A DNA stretch of 64,000 bases from JAOEGB01 sp041262585 (GTDB taxonomy: Bacteria; Actinomycetota; Actinomycetes; Streptosporangiales; Streptosporangiaceae). Position numbers and translations under genes: made by a program. The stretch lies in NCBI RefSeq assembly GCF_041262585.1, contig NZ_JBGCBZ010000009.1, positions 62,001 to 126,000 of the forward strand, written 5' to 3'. The stretch's first letter is position 1; each line of letters begins with the position of its first letter. Shown in pieces: positions 17,210 to 25,878 of this stretch. Under the pieces are notes generated by a model. That model searched no databases, was not told the origin of the DNA, and saw only the letters and a program-made list of their open reading frames with translations.

Positions 17210-17553
17210 GCGGCCGGATGCTGGTGCTGGTCGACCCCGCCGGGGTCGTCGCGGTGTTCGAGGACTGGCCGGCCCGATGCGTCGCCAAGGTGCACCCCGG
17301 CAACCGGCGGCGCGGCGACGTCCGCTGCCGCCAGGTGACTTTCCCGCACGGCATCCCCGGCGCCCCGGAGCCGGTCGACGTGCCCGGCGGGCGGGTGATG
17401 GGCATCCGCCTGGCCGATGAGGACCTGGCGGCGCGGCTGCTGGGCCAGCGCTGCCACGCCCACTGGCCGGACGCTGCGGCGGTGGCCGCCGTGGAGTGGG
17501 CGCCGTTCGACCCCGGCCTCCACCGTGGCCTGCTGCTGGGGGTGGGCGAGTGA
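17206..17553 (+). CDS. Small phage protein, unknown
   Basis: 115 residues; GTG overlaps the end of the initiator gene. A compact alpha/beta sequence (MLVLVDPAGVVAVFEDWPARCVAKVHPGNR...) without recognised motif. Second gene of a four-gene overlapping operon from the initiator to 18244. Confidence 0.55.
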   Translation: MSGRMLVLVDPAGVVAVFEDWPARCVAKVHPGNRRRGDVRCRQVTFPHGIPGAPEPVDVPGGRVMGIRLADEDLAARLLGQRCHAHWPDAAAVAAVEWAPFDPGLHRGLLLGVGE

Positions 17554-17918
17554 GGCCGAACAGCCGAGAGATCACCCGCTGCGACGACTGCGGGGCGGAG
17601 ATCTTCTTCGCCGTCACCGTGGGCGGGGCACGCCAGCCGCTGGACGCCGAGCCGAACCCGCGGGGGCCGGTGCTGGCCCGGCGCGGCGTGGGCGGGTGGT
17701 GGCTGGCCCGCACGGTGCCGGGCGACATCGACCACCACGAGCGGCACCCCCTGGAAACCAGGTTCATGCCGCACTTCGACACCTGCCGCAAGCGCAAGGC
17801 CGGGACGCAGGAGGCGCTGCCCGGGTTCGACGCGCCCGCCCCGGCCCGGCGGCGGGCCAAGGCTCGGGCTGAGGCCGGTGGCGGCGTGGTGGTGCCGTTC
17901 CGGCGCAGGCGCGGGTGA
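17550..17918 (+). CDS. Small phage zinc-ribbon-like protein
   Basis: 122 residues; GTG overlaps the preceding stop. CDDCGAEIFFAVTVGG near residue 11 and HFDTCRKRK near 75 form a split Cys/His metal site; a basic C-terminus (RRRAKARAEAGGG...RRRRG) may bind nucleic acid. Such proteins are common in actinophage early regions; function unknown. Confidence 0.55.
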   Translation: MRPNSREITRCDDCGAEIFFAVTVGGARQPLDAEPNPRGPVLARRGVGGWWLARTVPGDIDHHERHPLETRFMPHFDTCRKRKAGTQEALPGFDAPAPARRRAKARAEAGGGVVVPFRRRRG

Positions 17919-18244
17919 TCGCGGTGGAGCGTTTTACGCCGGGCGAGTGGCCGACGCTGCCACTGCCGGTGTGCGACTACGGTCGTGCTGTGAGCCCCCG
18001 CCTTGAGGACGCCCCGACGGACGTCATCCCCGTGATCGTGGCCGACACGCTGGTGCCCGGCGGTGTCTCCGCCGCCCCGGGCCTGGCGGCGCCGCTGGAT
18101 GGGCGGATGCCGCCGCTGCCGCGCCCGTGGCGGCGGATCGTGTGCTGGGCGATGCTCGGGCACTTCTACTACCCGGGCGCGGACGGGTGCCTGGAGTGCG
18201 GCAAGCTGCGGCCCGACCTGCGCAAAGCAACGTGCCCCCGCTGA
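17915..18244 (+). CDS. Last phage gene before the right attachment site, unknown
   Basis: 109 residues; GTG overlaps the previous stop. C-terminal CWAMLGHFYYPGADGCLECGKLRPDLRKATCPR has a CLECG knuckle and a final Cys. The remaining 115 bp to the attachment site (18245-18360) hold no gene. A GTG at 17927 is an alternative start. Confidence 0.5.
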   Translation: MIAVERFTPGEWPTLPLPVCDYGRAVSPRLEDAPTDVIPVIVADTLVPGGVSAAPGLAAPLDGRMPPLPRPWRRIVCWAMLGHFYYPGADGCLECGKLRPDLRKATCPR

Positions 18245-18359
18245 CCCGCTGCCGCTGACCGTCTGCGCTGCGGCGTCAAATATTGCGCCCGCGCTGGGCA
18301 TGGCCCGGCGCGGGCGTCGCCGCACCTGTGGACGTCACAGCCGTGCGGACCCACCCGCC

Positions 18360-18390
18360 ACCTATGTACATTTCAACCATTGGTGCCGCC
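18360..18390. other. Prophage right attachment junction in a host maoC-like gene
   Basis: Reading leftwards, host MaoC-type coding sequence is intact up to FGGT (about 18381-18390); family members continue with IAHG there, but the frame here turns to NG and stop. Phage-type sequence begins with ACCTATGTACA (18360-18370). The core is probably within ATTGGTGCC (18379-18387). The left junction and the rest of the host gene should lie before the window. Confidence 0.65.
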
Positions 18391-18558
18391 GAACAGGCTG
18401 TCCTTGGCGCGGTCGGGGTCCACGTGGATCCACTGATGATCGTCCGTCGCGTCGGCGAACAGGTTCACCCGGCCCTGGGTGATCTCCCGCCACTCGGTGT
18501 GCCCGAGATGCTCCCCCTTGGCTGCTTTCAGCTCGACAAGGTCCTTGAAGATCCGCAT
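18373..18558 (-). pseudogene. MaoC-family dehydratase, 5' fragment split by the prophage
   Basis: 61 residues of an R-specific enoyl-CoA hydratase-like (MaoC, hot-dog fold) protein, normally about 150 residues. ATDDHQWIHVDPDRAKDSLFGGT carries the catalytic Asp and His of the hydratase motif. The last two codons come from the phage side. AAGGTG precedes the ATG by about 7 nt. Because the 3' two thirds are missing, the product cannot form the fold; phage excision would restore the gene. Confidence 0.8.
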
Positions 18559-18647
18559 ACCACAGCACCTTAATCCCGGCGACTGCTCGTACGGCTTCCG
18601 CGTCCTGTCGCCTTGCGTTGGAGCGTCCGTAATCCGGCATCTCTAAC

Positions 18648-19853
18648 GTGCGTGACATGAAACGATTTTCGATCATGCTTGGTGCGGCCGCCCTCACCTT
18701 CGGGCTCGCGACGCCGGCCGCGATGGCCGACCCTGAGCATGGGGGCTTCGGCCAGGCCACGCTGACCGGCTTCGCATCCCTTCCCGCCGAGACGTTCGTG
18801 CCCGGCAGCGAGCCGTCGGGCTCCGCCATCGGGGCCGGCCCGTTCAATGGCATCGCCGCGCCCTTCGCGGGTCAGCCCGTCCAGGGCTTCAGCGGCATCG
18901 TCAACAGGCATGACGGCACCTTCGACGTGCTGTCCGACAACGGCTACGGCGCCAAGGCCAACAGCGCCGACTTCCTGCTCCGCGTCCACCGGATCAAGCC
19001 CAATGTCGCGACCGGCAAGGTCGAAGTGGTCGGCGGGTTCAACCTGACCGACCCCGACCACCGCGTGCCGTTCCCGCTCACGAGGGCCGACCGGACGCTG
19101 ACCGGCGCGGACTTCGACGTGGAGTCGATCGTGCGGTCCTTCGACGGCACGTACTGGATCGGCGACGAGTTCGGCCCGTTCCTGCTGCACTTCGCGCCGT
19201 CCGGGCGGCTCCTCCAGGCTCCGATCGCCCTCGATGGCGTCAAGGCCCCGGAGAACCCGTACCTGAACGGCGGCCAGCCCAACATCCGCAGCAGCAAGGG
19301 CTTCGAGGGCATGGCCCGCTCGGTCGACGGCCGCCACCTCTACCCTCTGCTCGAAGGCACGGTGGACGGTGACACCCCGGGCGACCTGCGCCTTTACGAC
19401 TTCGACGTCCGCAAGGGGCAGTACACCGGCGACCGGTGGACCTACCGCCTCGACTCCCCGTCGAACTCCATCGGCGACGCCATCACCGTGGACAGGCACC
19501 GATTCCTGATCATCGAGCGCGACAACAACCAGGGCGACGCCGCGGCCTTGAAGCGGATCTACCTCGTCGACACCCGTGACCGTGACGGCGACGGCGCCAT
19601 GGACAAGACCCTGGTCGCCGACCTGCTCAACCTCGCGAACCCGAAGGGGCTCGGCGGCTTCGGGCAGACCTTCCGGTTCCCGTTCCAGACCATCGAGGAC
19701 GTGACTCTGCTCGACGACCGGACGCTGGCCGTCGTCAACGACAACAACTTCCCGTTCTCCTCCGGCCGCACTCCGGGCAAGGCGGACAACGACGAGTTCA
19801 TCACCGTACGGCTCTCGCACCGCCTGCACGCGGACCCGCGCGCGTTCCTCTGA
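18648..19853 (+). CDS. Secreted phytase-like esterase-domain protein
   Basis: 401 residues. A signal peptide (MKRFSIMLGAAALTFGLATPAAMA) is followed by a phytase-like beta-propeller domain ('esterase-like activity of phytase'): FSGIVNRHDGTFDVLSDNGYG near 85, DVESIVRSFDGTYWIGDEFGPFLLHF near 160, SKGFEGMARSVDGRHLYPLLEG near 215, EDVTLLDDRTLAVVNDNNFP near 360. Members are secreted, probably Ca-dependent, hydrolases of phosphoesters or esters; substrate unknown. First host gene right of the prophage, followed by a strong hairpin. Confidence 0.85.
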   Translation: MRDMKRFSIMLGAAALTFGLATPAAMADPEHGGFGQATLTGFASLPAETFVPGSEPSGSAIGAGPFNGIAAPFAGQPVQGFSGIVNRHDGTFDVLSDNGYGAKANSADFLLRVHRIKPNVATGKVEVVGGFNLTDPDHRVPFPLTRADRTLTGADFDVESIVRSFDGTYWIGDEFGPFLLHFAPSGRLLQAPIALDGVKAPENPYLNGGQPNIRSSKGFEGMARSVDGRHLYPLLEGTVDGDTPGDLRLYDFDVRKGQYTGDRWTYRLDSPSNSIGDAITVDRHRFLIIERDNNQGDAAALKRIYLVDTRDRDGDGAMDKTLVADLLNLANPKGLGGFGQTFRFPFQTIEDVTLLDDRTLAVVNDNNFPFSSGRTPGKADNDEFITVRLSHRLHADPRAFL

Positions 19854-19871
19854 TCAACGGCGCAAGTCAAT

Positions 19872-19927
19872 CCCTGGCGTACGGCGAAGCGTGCGCGACC
19901 GCGACGACTTCGTCCGTACGCCAAGGG
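19872..19927 (+). terminator. Hairpin terminator after phytase-like gene
   Basis: CCCTGGCGTACGG and CCGTACGCCAAGGG (one bulge) with an inner GAAG/CTTC pairing form a long stem. It is 20 nt after the phytase-like stop codon. The 170 bp following (19928-20098) are AT-richer and hold the promoter of the next microprotein but no gene. Confidence 0.6.
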
Positions 19928-20098
19928 TGTAGAGCAGGATTTAGGCGCATATATAAATGCCTATTTGATGCTCACTGAATCCGTCGTTACGGTTACACCT
20001 CCATGCACTATGGGTGTTCGCCACGACACTCGCGGCCACGAAGGGGTATCACCCGGTCGCAGAGGTGTAGGCGCCATCCACCCTGCGTGGAGGACCCC

Positions 20099-20221
20099 GT
20101 GAGCGAGCAGCCCGACCGGCCCGGCAAGCGTTACCGCCTCCGCGGCCTCATCGCCATCACCCTCGTCGGCGTCGCGTCCTGGGCTCTGATCATCTGGGCG
20201 CTCATCAAGCTCTTCACCTGA
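20099..20221 (+). CDS. 40-residue membrane microprotein (RYRLRGL family)
   Basis: Sequence reads MSEQPDRPGKRYRLRGL then one hydrophobic helix (IAITLVGVASWALIIWALIKLF). GTGGAGGA lies 8 nt before the GTG, better than any upstream start. A paralogue at 50703-50873 shares RYRLRGL(I/M)xIT and WAxII, which supports both as real genes. Role unknown; basic N-terminus inside, single-pass membrane protein expected. Confidence 0.75.
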   Translation: MSEQPDRPGKRYRLRGLIAITLVGVASWALIIWALIKLFT

Positions 20222-20243
20222 TCGAGTTGTTCACCTGATCGGA

Positions 20244-20258
20244 GCCCCTCGACGGGGC
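20244..20258. terminator. Short hairpin between convergent genes
   Basis: GCCCC-TCGAC-GGGGC lies between the 3' ends of the microprotein and the DUF4142 gene and could serve both directions. Confidence 0.4.
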
Positions 20259-20333
20259 AGTGCGGTCCGGCGGCGCCGGACCACGGCGACATTCAGCGAC
20301 ATTCGGCGACTTTCGGCGGCCTGAGACGGTCTG

Positions 20334-20846
20334 TCAGCTGCCCTGGAGCTTCTGCAGCATTTGGAGATGCTCCTGGACGACCGGCTTGGAGTCTGTGGCG
20401 ATCTTCTTGACCTGCTCCGAGGAGCCCTTGGACAGCTCCTGGGCACCCGCCGCCAGATCTTTCTTGTGGTCCTCGATCATCGCGGCGATCCAGGCCCGGT
20501 CGAACTCGGCGCCCTGCTTCACGGCGATCTGCTTGATCTCCGCTTGTTGCTTCGCACTGGGTGCGTGCGGCAGCTTCACACCCAGTTGAAGGGCGACCTG
20601 CCGTACGACCTTGTCCAGCTTGGTGTGGTCGGCGACGAGCCGCGTCCCGAACTCGCGCACCGCTTTCTTGTGGCCCTCCTTCTCGGCGAGCCGTCCTGCG
20701 CGGATCGTACCGAGGTTCCCCTCGTGAGTTTGTATGAGGAATGTCCGATCCTGCTCGTTGACGCCTGCCGCCGCGGCGAAACTGGCGGTCTTGCCCACCA
20801 GCACAACCGCCATGACGGCCAGCAGGACAATGATCCGTCTGACCAT
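20334..20846 (-). CDS. Secreted DUF4142 protein
   Basis: 170 residues. Signal peptide MVRRIIVLLAVMAVVLVGKTASFAAA, then DUF4142, a ferritin-like four-helix fold: QDRTFLIQTHEGNLGTIRAGRLAEKEG near 32, FGTRLVADHTKLDKVV near 68, FDRAWIAAMIEDHKKDLAAGAQELSKG near 110, HLQMLQKLQ at the end. Conserved His/Glu positions resemble metal ligands but the function is not established. GGGGGG precedes the ATG. It is a single-gene unit convergent with the microprotein. Confidence 0.85.
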   Translation of the reverse strand: MVRRIIVLLAVMAVVLVGKTASFAAAAGVNEQDRTFLIQTHEGNLGTIRAGRLAEKEGHKKAVREFGTRLVADHTKLDKVVRQVALQLGVKLPHAPSAKQQAEIKQIAVKQGAEFDRAWIAAMIEDHKKDLAAGAQELSKGSSEQVKKIATDSKPVVQEHLQMLQKLQGS

Positions 20847-21104
20847 GAGACCCCCCGGATCTCTTACCGGGAGGTCGCCGGGACACCGAGACCAAACCCG
20901 GACACAGCAGTACATACGCCTCATACCCCGGGAGCGCCGCATCCCATGCGGATAACCGCAAAGACCAGCACGTCGGTCAGTGGACCACAGGCGTACAAAG
21001 AGCCGTACAAAGAGCCGCGCTAAGAGCCGTACTGAACAGATGCCCCCGTCCTCAGAGCAAGGGCGGGGGCGGGAGCGGGGCGTTCGCCGAGCGGCCCGGA
21101 CCAC

Positions 21105-21614
21105 TCAGTCCTCGATGTGCGGCACCTGGCGATGGTGATCCGTCTTCGTGTGCCACTCAGGCGGCGTGAACGACGGCCGCTGAGGATTCGGAGCGAGCAG
21201 GCTGAACGGCTTGGCCTCGGGTGCCGACGTGGATTCCGAGCCGGCTGTGAATTTGGAAGGGGATCCCGTGGTCGATCCGGCCGGAGATCCGGTTGTGGAT
21301 CCGCCGTCCGTGGGCGCCGCGGTGATCAGGACATCCTGCGGAGTGGGCTTCTCGGAAAGCTTCATCTTCTTCGCGAGGTCGACGCCATAGGCGGCGGCCC
21401 AACCTTCGGGAAGCCCGGACGGGTCGGTGAAGTTGTCAAACTGCGCCATGAAATCTTCCTGCGCGGGGCCGGCGACGGGCTTCTTCCGGTCGAACTGCCC
21501 CGGTGCCCACGGCTTGCCGTTCGTGGCGTCGTTCGGCGCGGGCGGAGTCGGGTCAGCCGGCGCGGCGGGCCCGGCGAACAGGGCAGCGGCGAGAAGTGCG
21601 GTACAGGCGAACAT
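21105..21614 (-). CDS. Small secreted Pro-rich protein, unknown
   Basis: 169 residues from the ATG at 21614 (GGGGGAG upstream). Signal peptide MFACTALLAAALFAGPAAPA, then a Pro/Thr-rich mature protein with a repeated GSTTGSPAGSTTGSPS segment. A second secreted protein with a similar signal sequence and the same promoter block is encoded at 42084-42647, so they form a co-regulated pair. No domain recognised. Confidence 0.65.
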   Translation of the reverse strand: MFACTALLAAALFAGPAAPADPTPPAPNDATNGKPWAPGQFDRKKPVAGPAQEDFMAQFDNFTDPSGLPEGWAAAYGVDLAKKMKLSEKPTPQDVLITAAPTDGGSTTGSPAGSTTGSPSKFTAGSESTSAPEAKPFSLLAPNPQRPSFTPPEWHTKTDHHRQVPHIED

Positions 21615-21650
21615 GAGGCTCCCCCTGAGGTCATGGACGGGTACGAGACG

Positions 21651-21707
21651 ACGGTAAGGGGGCCATGTCCGGATGATCACGTAGCGTGCGCTCAATGTCA
21701 GGTCAAA
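21651..21707 (-). promoter_or_regulatory. Shared promoter block, copy A
   Basis: On the minus strand TTTGACCTGACA (21707-21696) is followed about 45 bp later by CTTACCGT (21658-21651). The same two elements at almost the same distance precede the paralogous secreted gene at 42647. TTGACC may be a -35 element. Confidence 0.5.
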
Positions 21708-21812
21708 CATGAGCATCAGCGGCTCCAAGCGCATAGATCGGGACTCCTCGCGGGTGCGCCCGTCATAAGGGCGCACCTACGAGGGCCGGCCCCTCCCGGC
21801 TACTGTGAGCGC

Positions 21813-22223
21813 GTGGCGACCACCGGATATTCAGGCACCCCACTCGCCAAGAAGATCGGCATCAAGCCGGGCCGGCAGGTGCGGCTGACACATCGCCCGG
21901 ACGACTGGGAGATCCCGAACCTGCCCGAGGGTTCCGTGATCGCGGACGGCGGCACCGAGGGCGCTCACGTCACCGTCGCCTTCTACCGCTCCCACGGTGA
22001 TCTGGCCTCCGAAGCGCCCGGACTGGTGAACGGCCTGGCGGATGACGCGATGCTGTGGATCGCGTGGCCCCGCCGTGCGGCCGGGCATGACAGCGACATC
22101 ACCGAGAACGCGCTGCGCGAGCTCTTCCTGCCGCTGGGCGTCGTGGACGTGAAGGTCGCCGCGCTCGGCGAGGACTGGTCCGGGCTGAAGTTCGTCCGCC
22201 GCAAGGAGAACCGGCGTTCCTGA
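21813..22223 (+). CDS. DUF3052 family protein
   Basis: 136 residues from GTG 21813, the only in-frame start matching the family's N-terminus (ATTGYSGTPLAKKIGIKPG). DUF3052 hallmarks: GIKPGRQVRLTHRP near 14, VTVAFYRS near 52, LWIAWPRRAAGHDSDITENALRELFLPLGVVDVKVAALGEDWSGLKFVRRKENR in the C-terminal half. Widespread single-copy actinobacterial protein of unknown function, cytosolic. The 300 bp after it (22224-22521) contain no recognisable gene. Confidence 0.85.
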   Translation: MATTGYSGTPLAKKIGIKPGRQVRLTHRPDDWEIPNLPEGSVIADGGTEGAHVTVAFYRSHGDLASEAPGLVNGLADDAMLWIAWPRRAAGHDSDITENALRELFLPLGVVDVKVAALGEDWSGLKFVRRKENRRS

Positions 22224-22521
22224 GCCGGCACTGGATCCGAGCGACGTAGATCCGATGTCCGCGTTCGCGGGCACGCCGAGCGTCCAAGACGAGAGGCGGG
22301 GAGTCGTCATCGCCGAAAAGAACCACAGGTGACCTCGATCAATGAGAGGCGCCGCCACAAGACGGATCAAGCGACCCGGCGGATCGTTCCGCTGCGGTTC
22401 CCCGGCCCGCGCTCCGAGTCGATGTCCGTACGGCCGGCCGCCGGAGCGACGAACACCACGTCTCCGGCCAGCCGTACGACCCCAGGTGACCAGGTTGAGC
22501 TATCCGGCGGCCATGTCGTGC

Positions 22522-22917
22522 TCAGGCGTCGCCAGGTCCTCCGAGTCCGCCACCTCGCCGTTGCGTCTCCATGGCGGAGGCCATCGCCCCACCGGCGCCC
22601 TGGAGGAAGCGCGCGGCGATCAGCGTTTCCGGGTTCCCGGACACACCGCACAGCAAGGACGCGACGGTGAACAAGCCCAGGCCTCCGAGGAAGACGCGCT
22701 TGCGGCCGACGAGGTCGCCGAGCCGTCCCGCGAGAAGCAGCAGGCCACCGAACGCGATCATGTACGCGTTGACCACCCAGGCGAGGTCCGACGGGGAGAA
22801 GCCGAGGTCGCTCTGGATGGCCGGCAGCGCCACGGTGACGACGGTGCCGTCGAGGATGACCATCAGCATCCCCGCGCAGAGCACGATCAGCGCGGTCCAG
22901 CGACTGGTGGACGAGGT
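22522..22917 (-). pseudogene. N-terminal fragment of an MFS drug exporter
   Basis: Encodes TM1-TM4 of a DHA2-type MFS transporter: AGMLMVILDGTVVTVALPAIQSDLG, AYMIAFGGLLLLAGRLGDLVGRKRVFLGG and RFLQGAGGAMASA. The frame then diverges into METQRRGGG and stops, so at least two thirds of the protein is missing. The 5' end is fused to the HxlR fragment at about 22918, meaning a deletion removed the original promoter. No function expected. Confidence 0.75.
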
Positions 22918-23186
22918 TCCGGTTCACCGAGCTCGAGCGTTCCGTGGCGGGCATCAGCCGGCGCATGCTGACTCTGACTCTGCGCAAGCTCGAACGCGAC
23001 GGCCTCCTCGTCCGCACCGTGTATCCGACCGTGCCGCCCAAGGTGGAGTACGCGCTCACCGACATGGCACGTGAGCTACACGAGTCCCTCGCGACGCTCA
23101 CCGGGTGGGCCGAGCGTCACCGGACGTCGATCACCGCCGCCCGCATCGCCTACGACAACGAGCACAGCCACCTCGCGGCCGGATAG
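22918..23186 (+). pseudogene. C-terminal fragment of an HxlR-family regulator
   Basis: RFTELERSVAGISRRMLTLTLRKLERDGLLVRTVYPTVPPKVEYALTDMARELHESL is the second half of an HxlR winged helix. The recognition-helix region is present but about 30 N-terminal residues and any start are lost at the junction with the MFS fragment. HxlR regulators often control adjacent exporters, so both may come from one locus before deletion. 23187-23379 contain no gene. Confidence 0.75.
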
Positions 23187-23379
23187 CCGCAGCCGAGCCG
23201 TACAGGCCGGAGCGAGCCACCAAGCATCGCTCGTGGCCGACCACTGCGGAGCCGCATCAGGGCGCGGGCCGGCCGGAGCCTGACCGCGGCTTCAGACGGC
23301 AGCCTCCAGGAACTCGGGGCGGCCGAGGATACACGTCACCCAGAGCTTCGAGAAGGAGCTTCCCCGCGGGGCAGCGGGC

Positions 23380-23607
23380 TCAGAGTTTGTACAGCTTGTT
23401 GAATGGTGTCGTGATTCGCTCCTGCCGCGATCCGAAGTCGACGAGCACGGCGACCTCATCTTCTACACCGATGACGACGCCAAGACCATATCGATCATGG
23501 GTCACCTGGTCGTCCACACTGAACCGCTCGGCAGGCGGGGCAGGTGGCGGGGGTTTGAAGGGACTTGTGGGCATGTGACGACGGGGCGCGCCGCTAGCTG
23601 GCTTCAT
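23380..23607 (-). CDS. Small conserved SH3/Tudor-like protein
   Basis: 75 residues. A Pro-rich N-terminus (PFKPPPPAPPAERF) leads into a compact beta domain: DDQVTHDRYGLGVVIGVEDEVAVLVDFGSRQERI, the 'VxHxxyGxGxV' pattern of CarD/UvrD-type Tudor-like RNA-polymerase-interacting domains. Common in actinomycetes; function unproven. ATG at 23607 used; an internal ATG at 23574 is possible. Confidence 0.75.
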   Translation of the reverse strand: MKPASGAPRRHMPTSPFKPPPPAPPAERFSVDDQVTHDRYGLGVVIGVEDEVAVLVDFGSRQERITTPFNKLYKL

Positions 23608-23678
23608 CCCCTCCAGTATGTGCCGCCCGTGACAACGCTCGCGACGGAGAAGCGGAAGAACGTCGACCCAACAGCGGT

Positions 23679-23894
23679 CTACTGCTGAGGAATCTTGCTC
23701 AAAGCGTCGTCGATGATTCCATGCAGAGCTCTGGCACAGGCTGAGACCCTCCCGTTGGGAGGGTAATGAACGCTGGCCACGGGCGGCTCATCGCAGTGGT
23801 CCTTGCCGTGCTGGCTACAACACCGCTCGGTGGCGGCAACGCTCTTTGGATCATGAAACTCGGGGTCGAAGGGCATGATGATCCGGATCTCCAT
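23679..23894 (-). CDS. Small Cys/His-rich ORF, uncertain gene
   Basis: 71 residues beginning MEIRIIMPFDPEFHDPKS, with CCSQHGKDHCDEP in the middle and a helical end. Codon third positions are mostly G/C in the first half but the ribosome site is poor. It lies next to the left att repeat of the integrative element and could be a remnant. No family recognised. Confidence 0.35.
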   Translation of the reverse strand: MEIRIIMPFDPEFHDPKSVAATERCCSQHGKDHCDEPPVASVHYPPNGRVSACARALHGIIDDALSKIPQQ

Positions 23895-24067
23895 GCAGGG
23901 AGCGTAGGGTCGACAGCGAGTTCGGTCCACGGCGCCGGCAACTCCTTCGTTCTCCCCGAAGGGTTGCACCAGTGATGCGGGCCGGTGCCGAAAGTGCACG
24001 GGCGGCGGCATCGTCTTTCGGCAACGCAAGAGCCACAGCAGGCCAACTGCAACTACGACCCCGCTGA

Positions 24068-24172
24068 AGATCGCAAAAGCCCCTTTCGCGGTGACAGCGA
24101 GAGGGGCTTTGAAGTGCGGAGGCTCGGGGATTTGAACCCCGGATGGGCTTAAGACCCAAACCGCATTAGCAG
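24068..24172. repeat. Left attachment repeat with tRNA-Ser 3' half
   Basis: 105 bp identical (one mismatch) to 29695-29799. It contains, on the minus strand, the tRNA-Ser from its anticodon loop to the 3' end (24117-24172) plus the AAAGCCCC...GGGGCTTT terminator hairpin. The 5' half of the tRNA is absent here, so this is the displaced host end created by integration. Confidence 0.85.
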
Positions 24173-25691
24173 CTACCTGCAAGCTTGATCGCTGGCGTCC
24201 GTATCCGTCCGGACATTGGGTCTCGTCTCGTACAGCTACCGCCTCGAACACCATCGGACGTCAGCGAACTGAGACCAGAAGTGAGACCACGCGCGCCGCT
24301 CCCTCGCCATGCACCCATGCAGGGCTATCCCCCCGATAGGCGCCGGGCACTTCCGAGAACGATCATTGTCAAGGGTGACCGAAGGGAATCACGGGTACGC
24401 GAAGCGCCTTGACAGTGATCCTTCTCGGCTTGAGTCTGTCGCGCCCGGGGGCGTGGCCCCTTCTTACACGCGAGTCCGCGCGGCGGACGTCACGGCGCTC
24501 GCGAGCTACGGCGCGGTGCGGGGGTGAGGCGTTGCGCGGTGCTGGCACGCGTGGCCCCCGAGGGCCAAAGCGCGGCCGGCAACCACGCCCAACGTTCGCC
24601 GCGACTCCCCCACGTACCTCAGCCGATGGCGGTCGGCCACCTGCGCCGCGGTGGTCAGCCGCCCATCTCCTCGTGCGCAAGACGTGCGGCGGCCAGCCCG
24701 CGCGGCGCGTGAGAGCGCGCCCTTGAAGGAGTAGAAAAAGTGCTCACGGGCCGACTGAGCGGTTGAGCGACTGCCCACGAAGGGATCAACCGGGCGTGTA
24801 CCGCACGGAAGAGTCTCGATTCGAATCGCGACTAGCAACAACGTGCGTAAGTCGGGCATTATGTAGCAGGCTTCGTCCGAAGAAAGAACGACACGCCGTC
24901 GAATCTACCTTCTGATGCAAAGCTACTGCGTTTCAGTAATTACGTATGTACGCTACGTGTGTGGACTGACGCTGGATACGCCAGCCCACACACTAGAGGG
25001 AGATGGCGTCTGGTCCGGCTGACCTACATGAACGCCCCTCCTGCGGTGGTGGTCTTGGACTTTCCTCCCGCTTACGCGGTGAGGGGTCCAGGACCACCGT
25101 CACCGTCGAACCAGTCCAGCACGAAACGCGCCAATTCCACGAGGAATCGACCCGTGCTAGCCAAGGCTTGCAGTACCTGCCAGCCTCCTGGTTTCCCGGC
25201 GTCTACCGGTTCGCCACACGCATTGCGTCGTCGAAACACGGCGGCCCCCTTCTCGGCTTGTCCCTTGCGGGAAGCTTCCGGCCAAGCCCTCTCTATGAGA
25301 TGTGCTTCGGCCGAGCCGACCCTCGGTCGACCGCGGTGCAACCGGGAGGTCACACGGCGGGGGCATCTTGCTCTTGCCCTTCGCTGCTGAGCAGCAGATA
25401 GGGGGCTTGCGGGGCCTCCGGGAAGCTTTTGGCCGGAGTGGGTGGAGCGTCATGCGTGTCGCGTGGGGGTCACCCTGCGCACGTCCACCATACCGTAGGT
25501 CATGGCCGCCTTGTCCACTCGCCCCGCTTGGTCCATGTTCAGTCAGGTCCGGGGGGGCAAGGTGGGCCGTAGACCACGTTGTGGCTAATGTCTTCACCAG
25601 AGACCCTAAAGGCTCGGCCCATTAGGACTTATGGGTGCTATGAGTGTCGTTCGTAACGGCGGGCGATGATCGCGCCTGTTCGATCAGTTGC
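24173..25691. other. Gene-poor left part of the integrative element
   Basis: No convincing gene on either strand; several overlapping ORFs of 60-150 codons have no family signature or ribosome site. A hairpin GGTGGTCTTGGAC/GTCCAGGACCACC (25048-25060 with 25086-25098) is the only strong structure and could be a nick or single-strand origin, which is speculation. Base composition is less GC-rich than the flanks, consistent with foreign origin and decay. Confidence 0.5.
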
Positions 25692-25721
25692 GCTGTACAG
25701 CACAGTGGAGCGTTGTACAGC
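25692..25721. promoter_or_regulatory. Operator-like repeats upstream of the XRE regulator
   Basis: Perfect palindrome GCTGTACAGC (25692-25701) and near copy GTTGTACAGC (25712-25721), 20 bp apart, two helical turns, about 160 bp before the XRE gene. Likely binding sites for a dimeric regulator; assignment to the neighbouring gene is inference. Confidence 0.4.
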
Positions 25722-25878
25722 AATGAACAAGACTGGACATGATGTTGAGGATCGTGCATAGTACTCGATGGATGGGATAGACGTGCACTGAGGGGGCTCG
25801 TCGCACCACGATCGATCTACAACGAGATGGTGGCAGCCCGTATGCGCTTGATCACAAAACGAGAGGATTGCGGAAGTC

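Noticed and set aside
16031..18325. 764-codon minus-strand ORF
   Set aside because: Covers four overlapping plus-strand phage genes and the iterons; composition is that of an antisense shadow.
25003..25401. Overlapping ORFs in the left part of the integrative element
   Set aside because: No ribosome site, no family pattern, both strands equally open.
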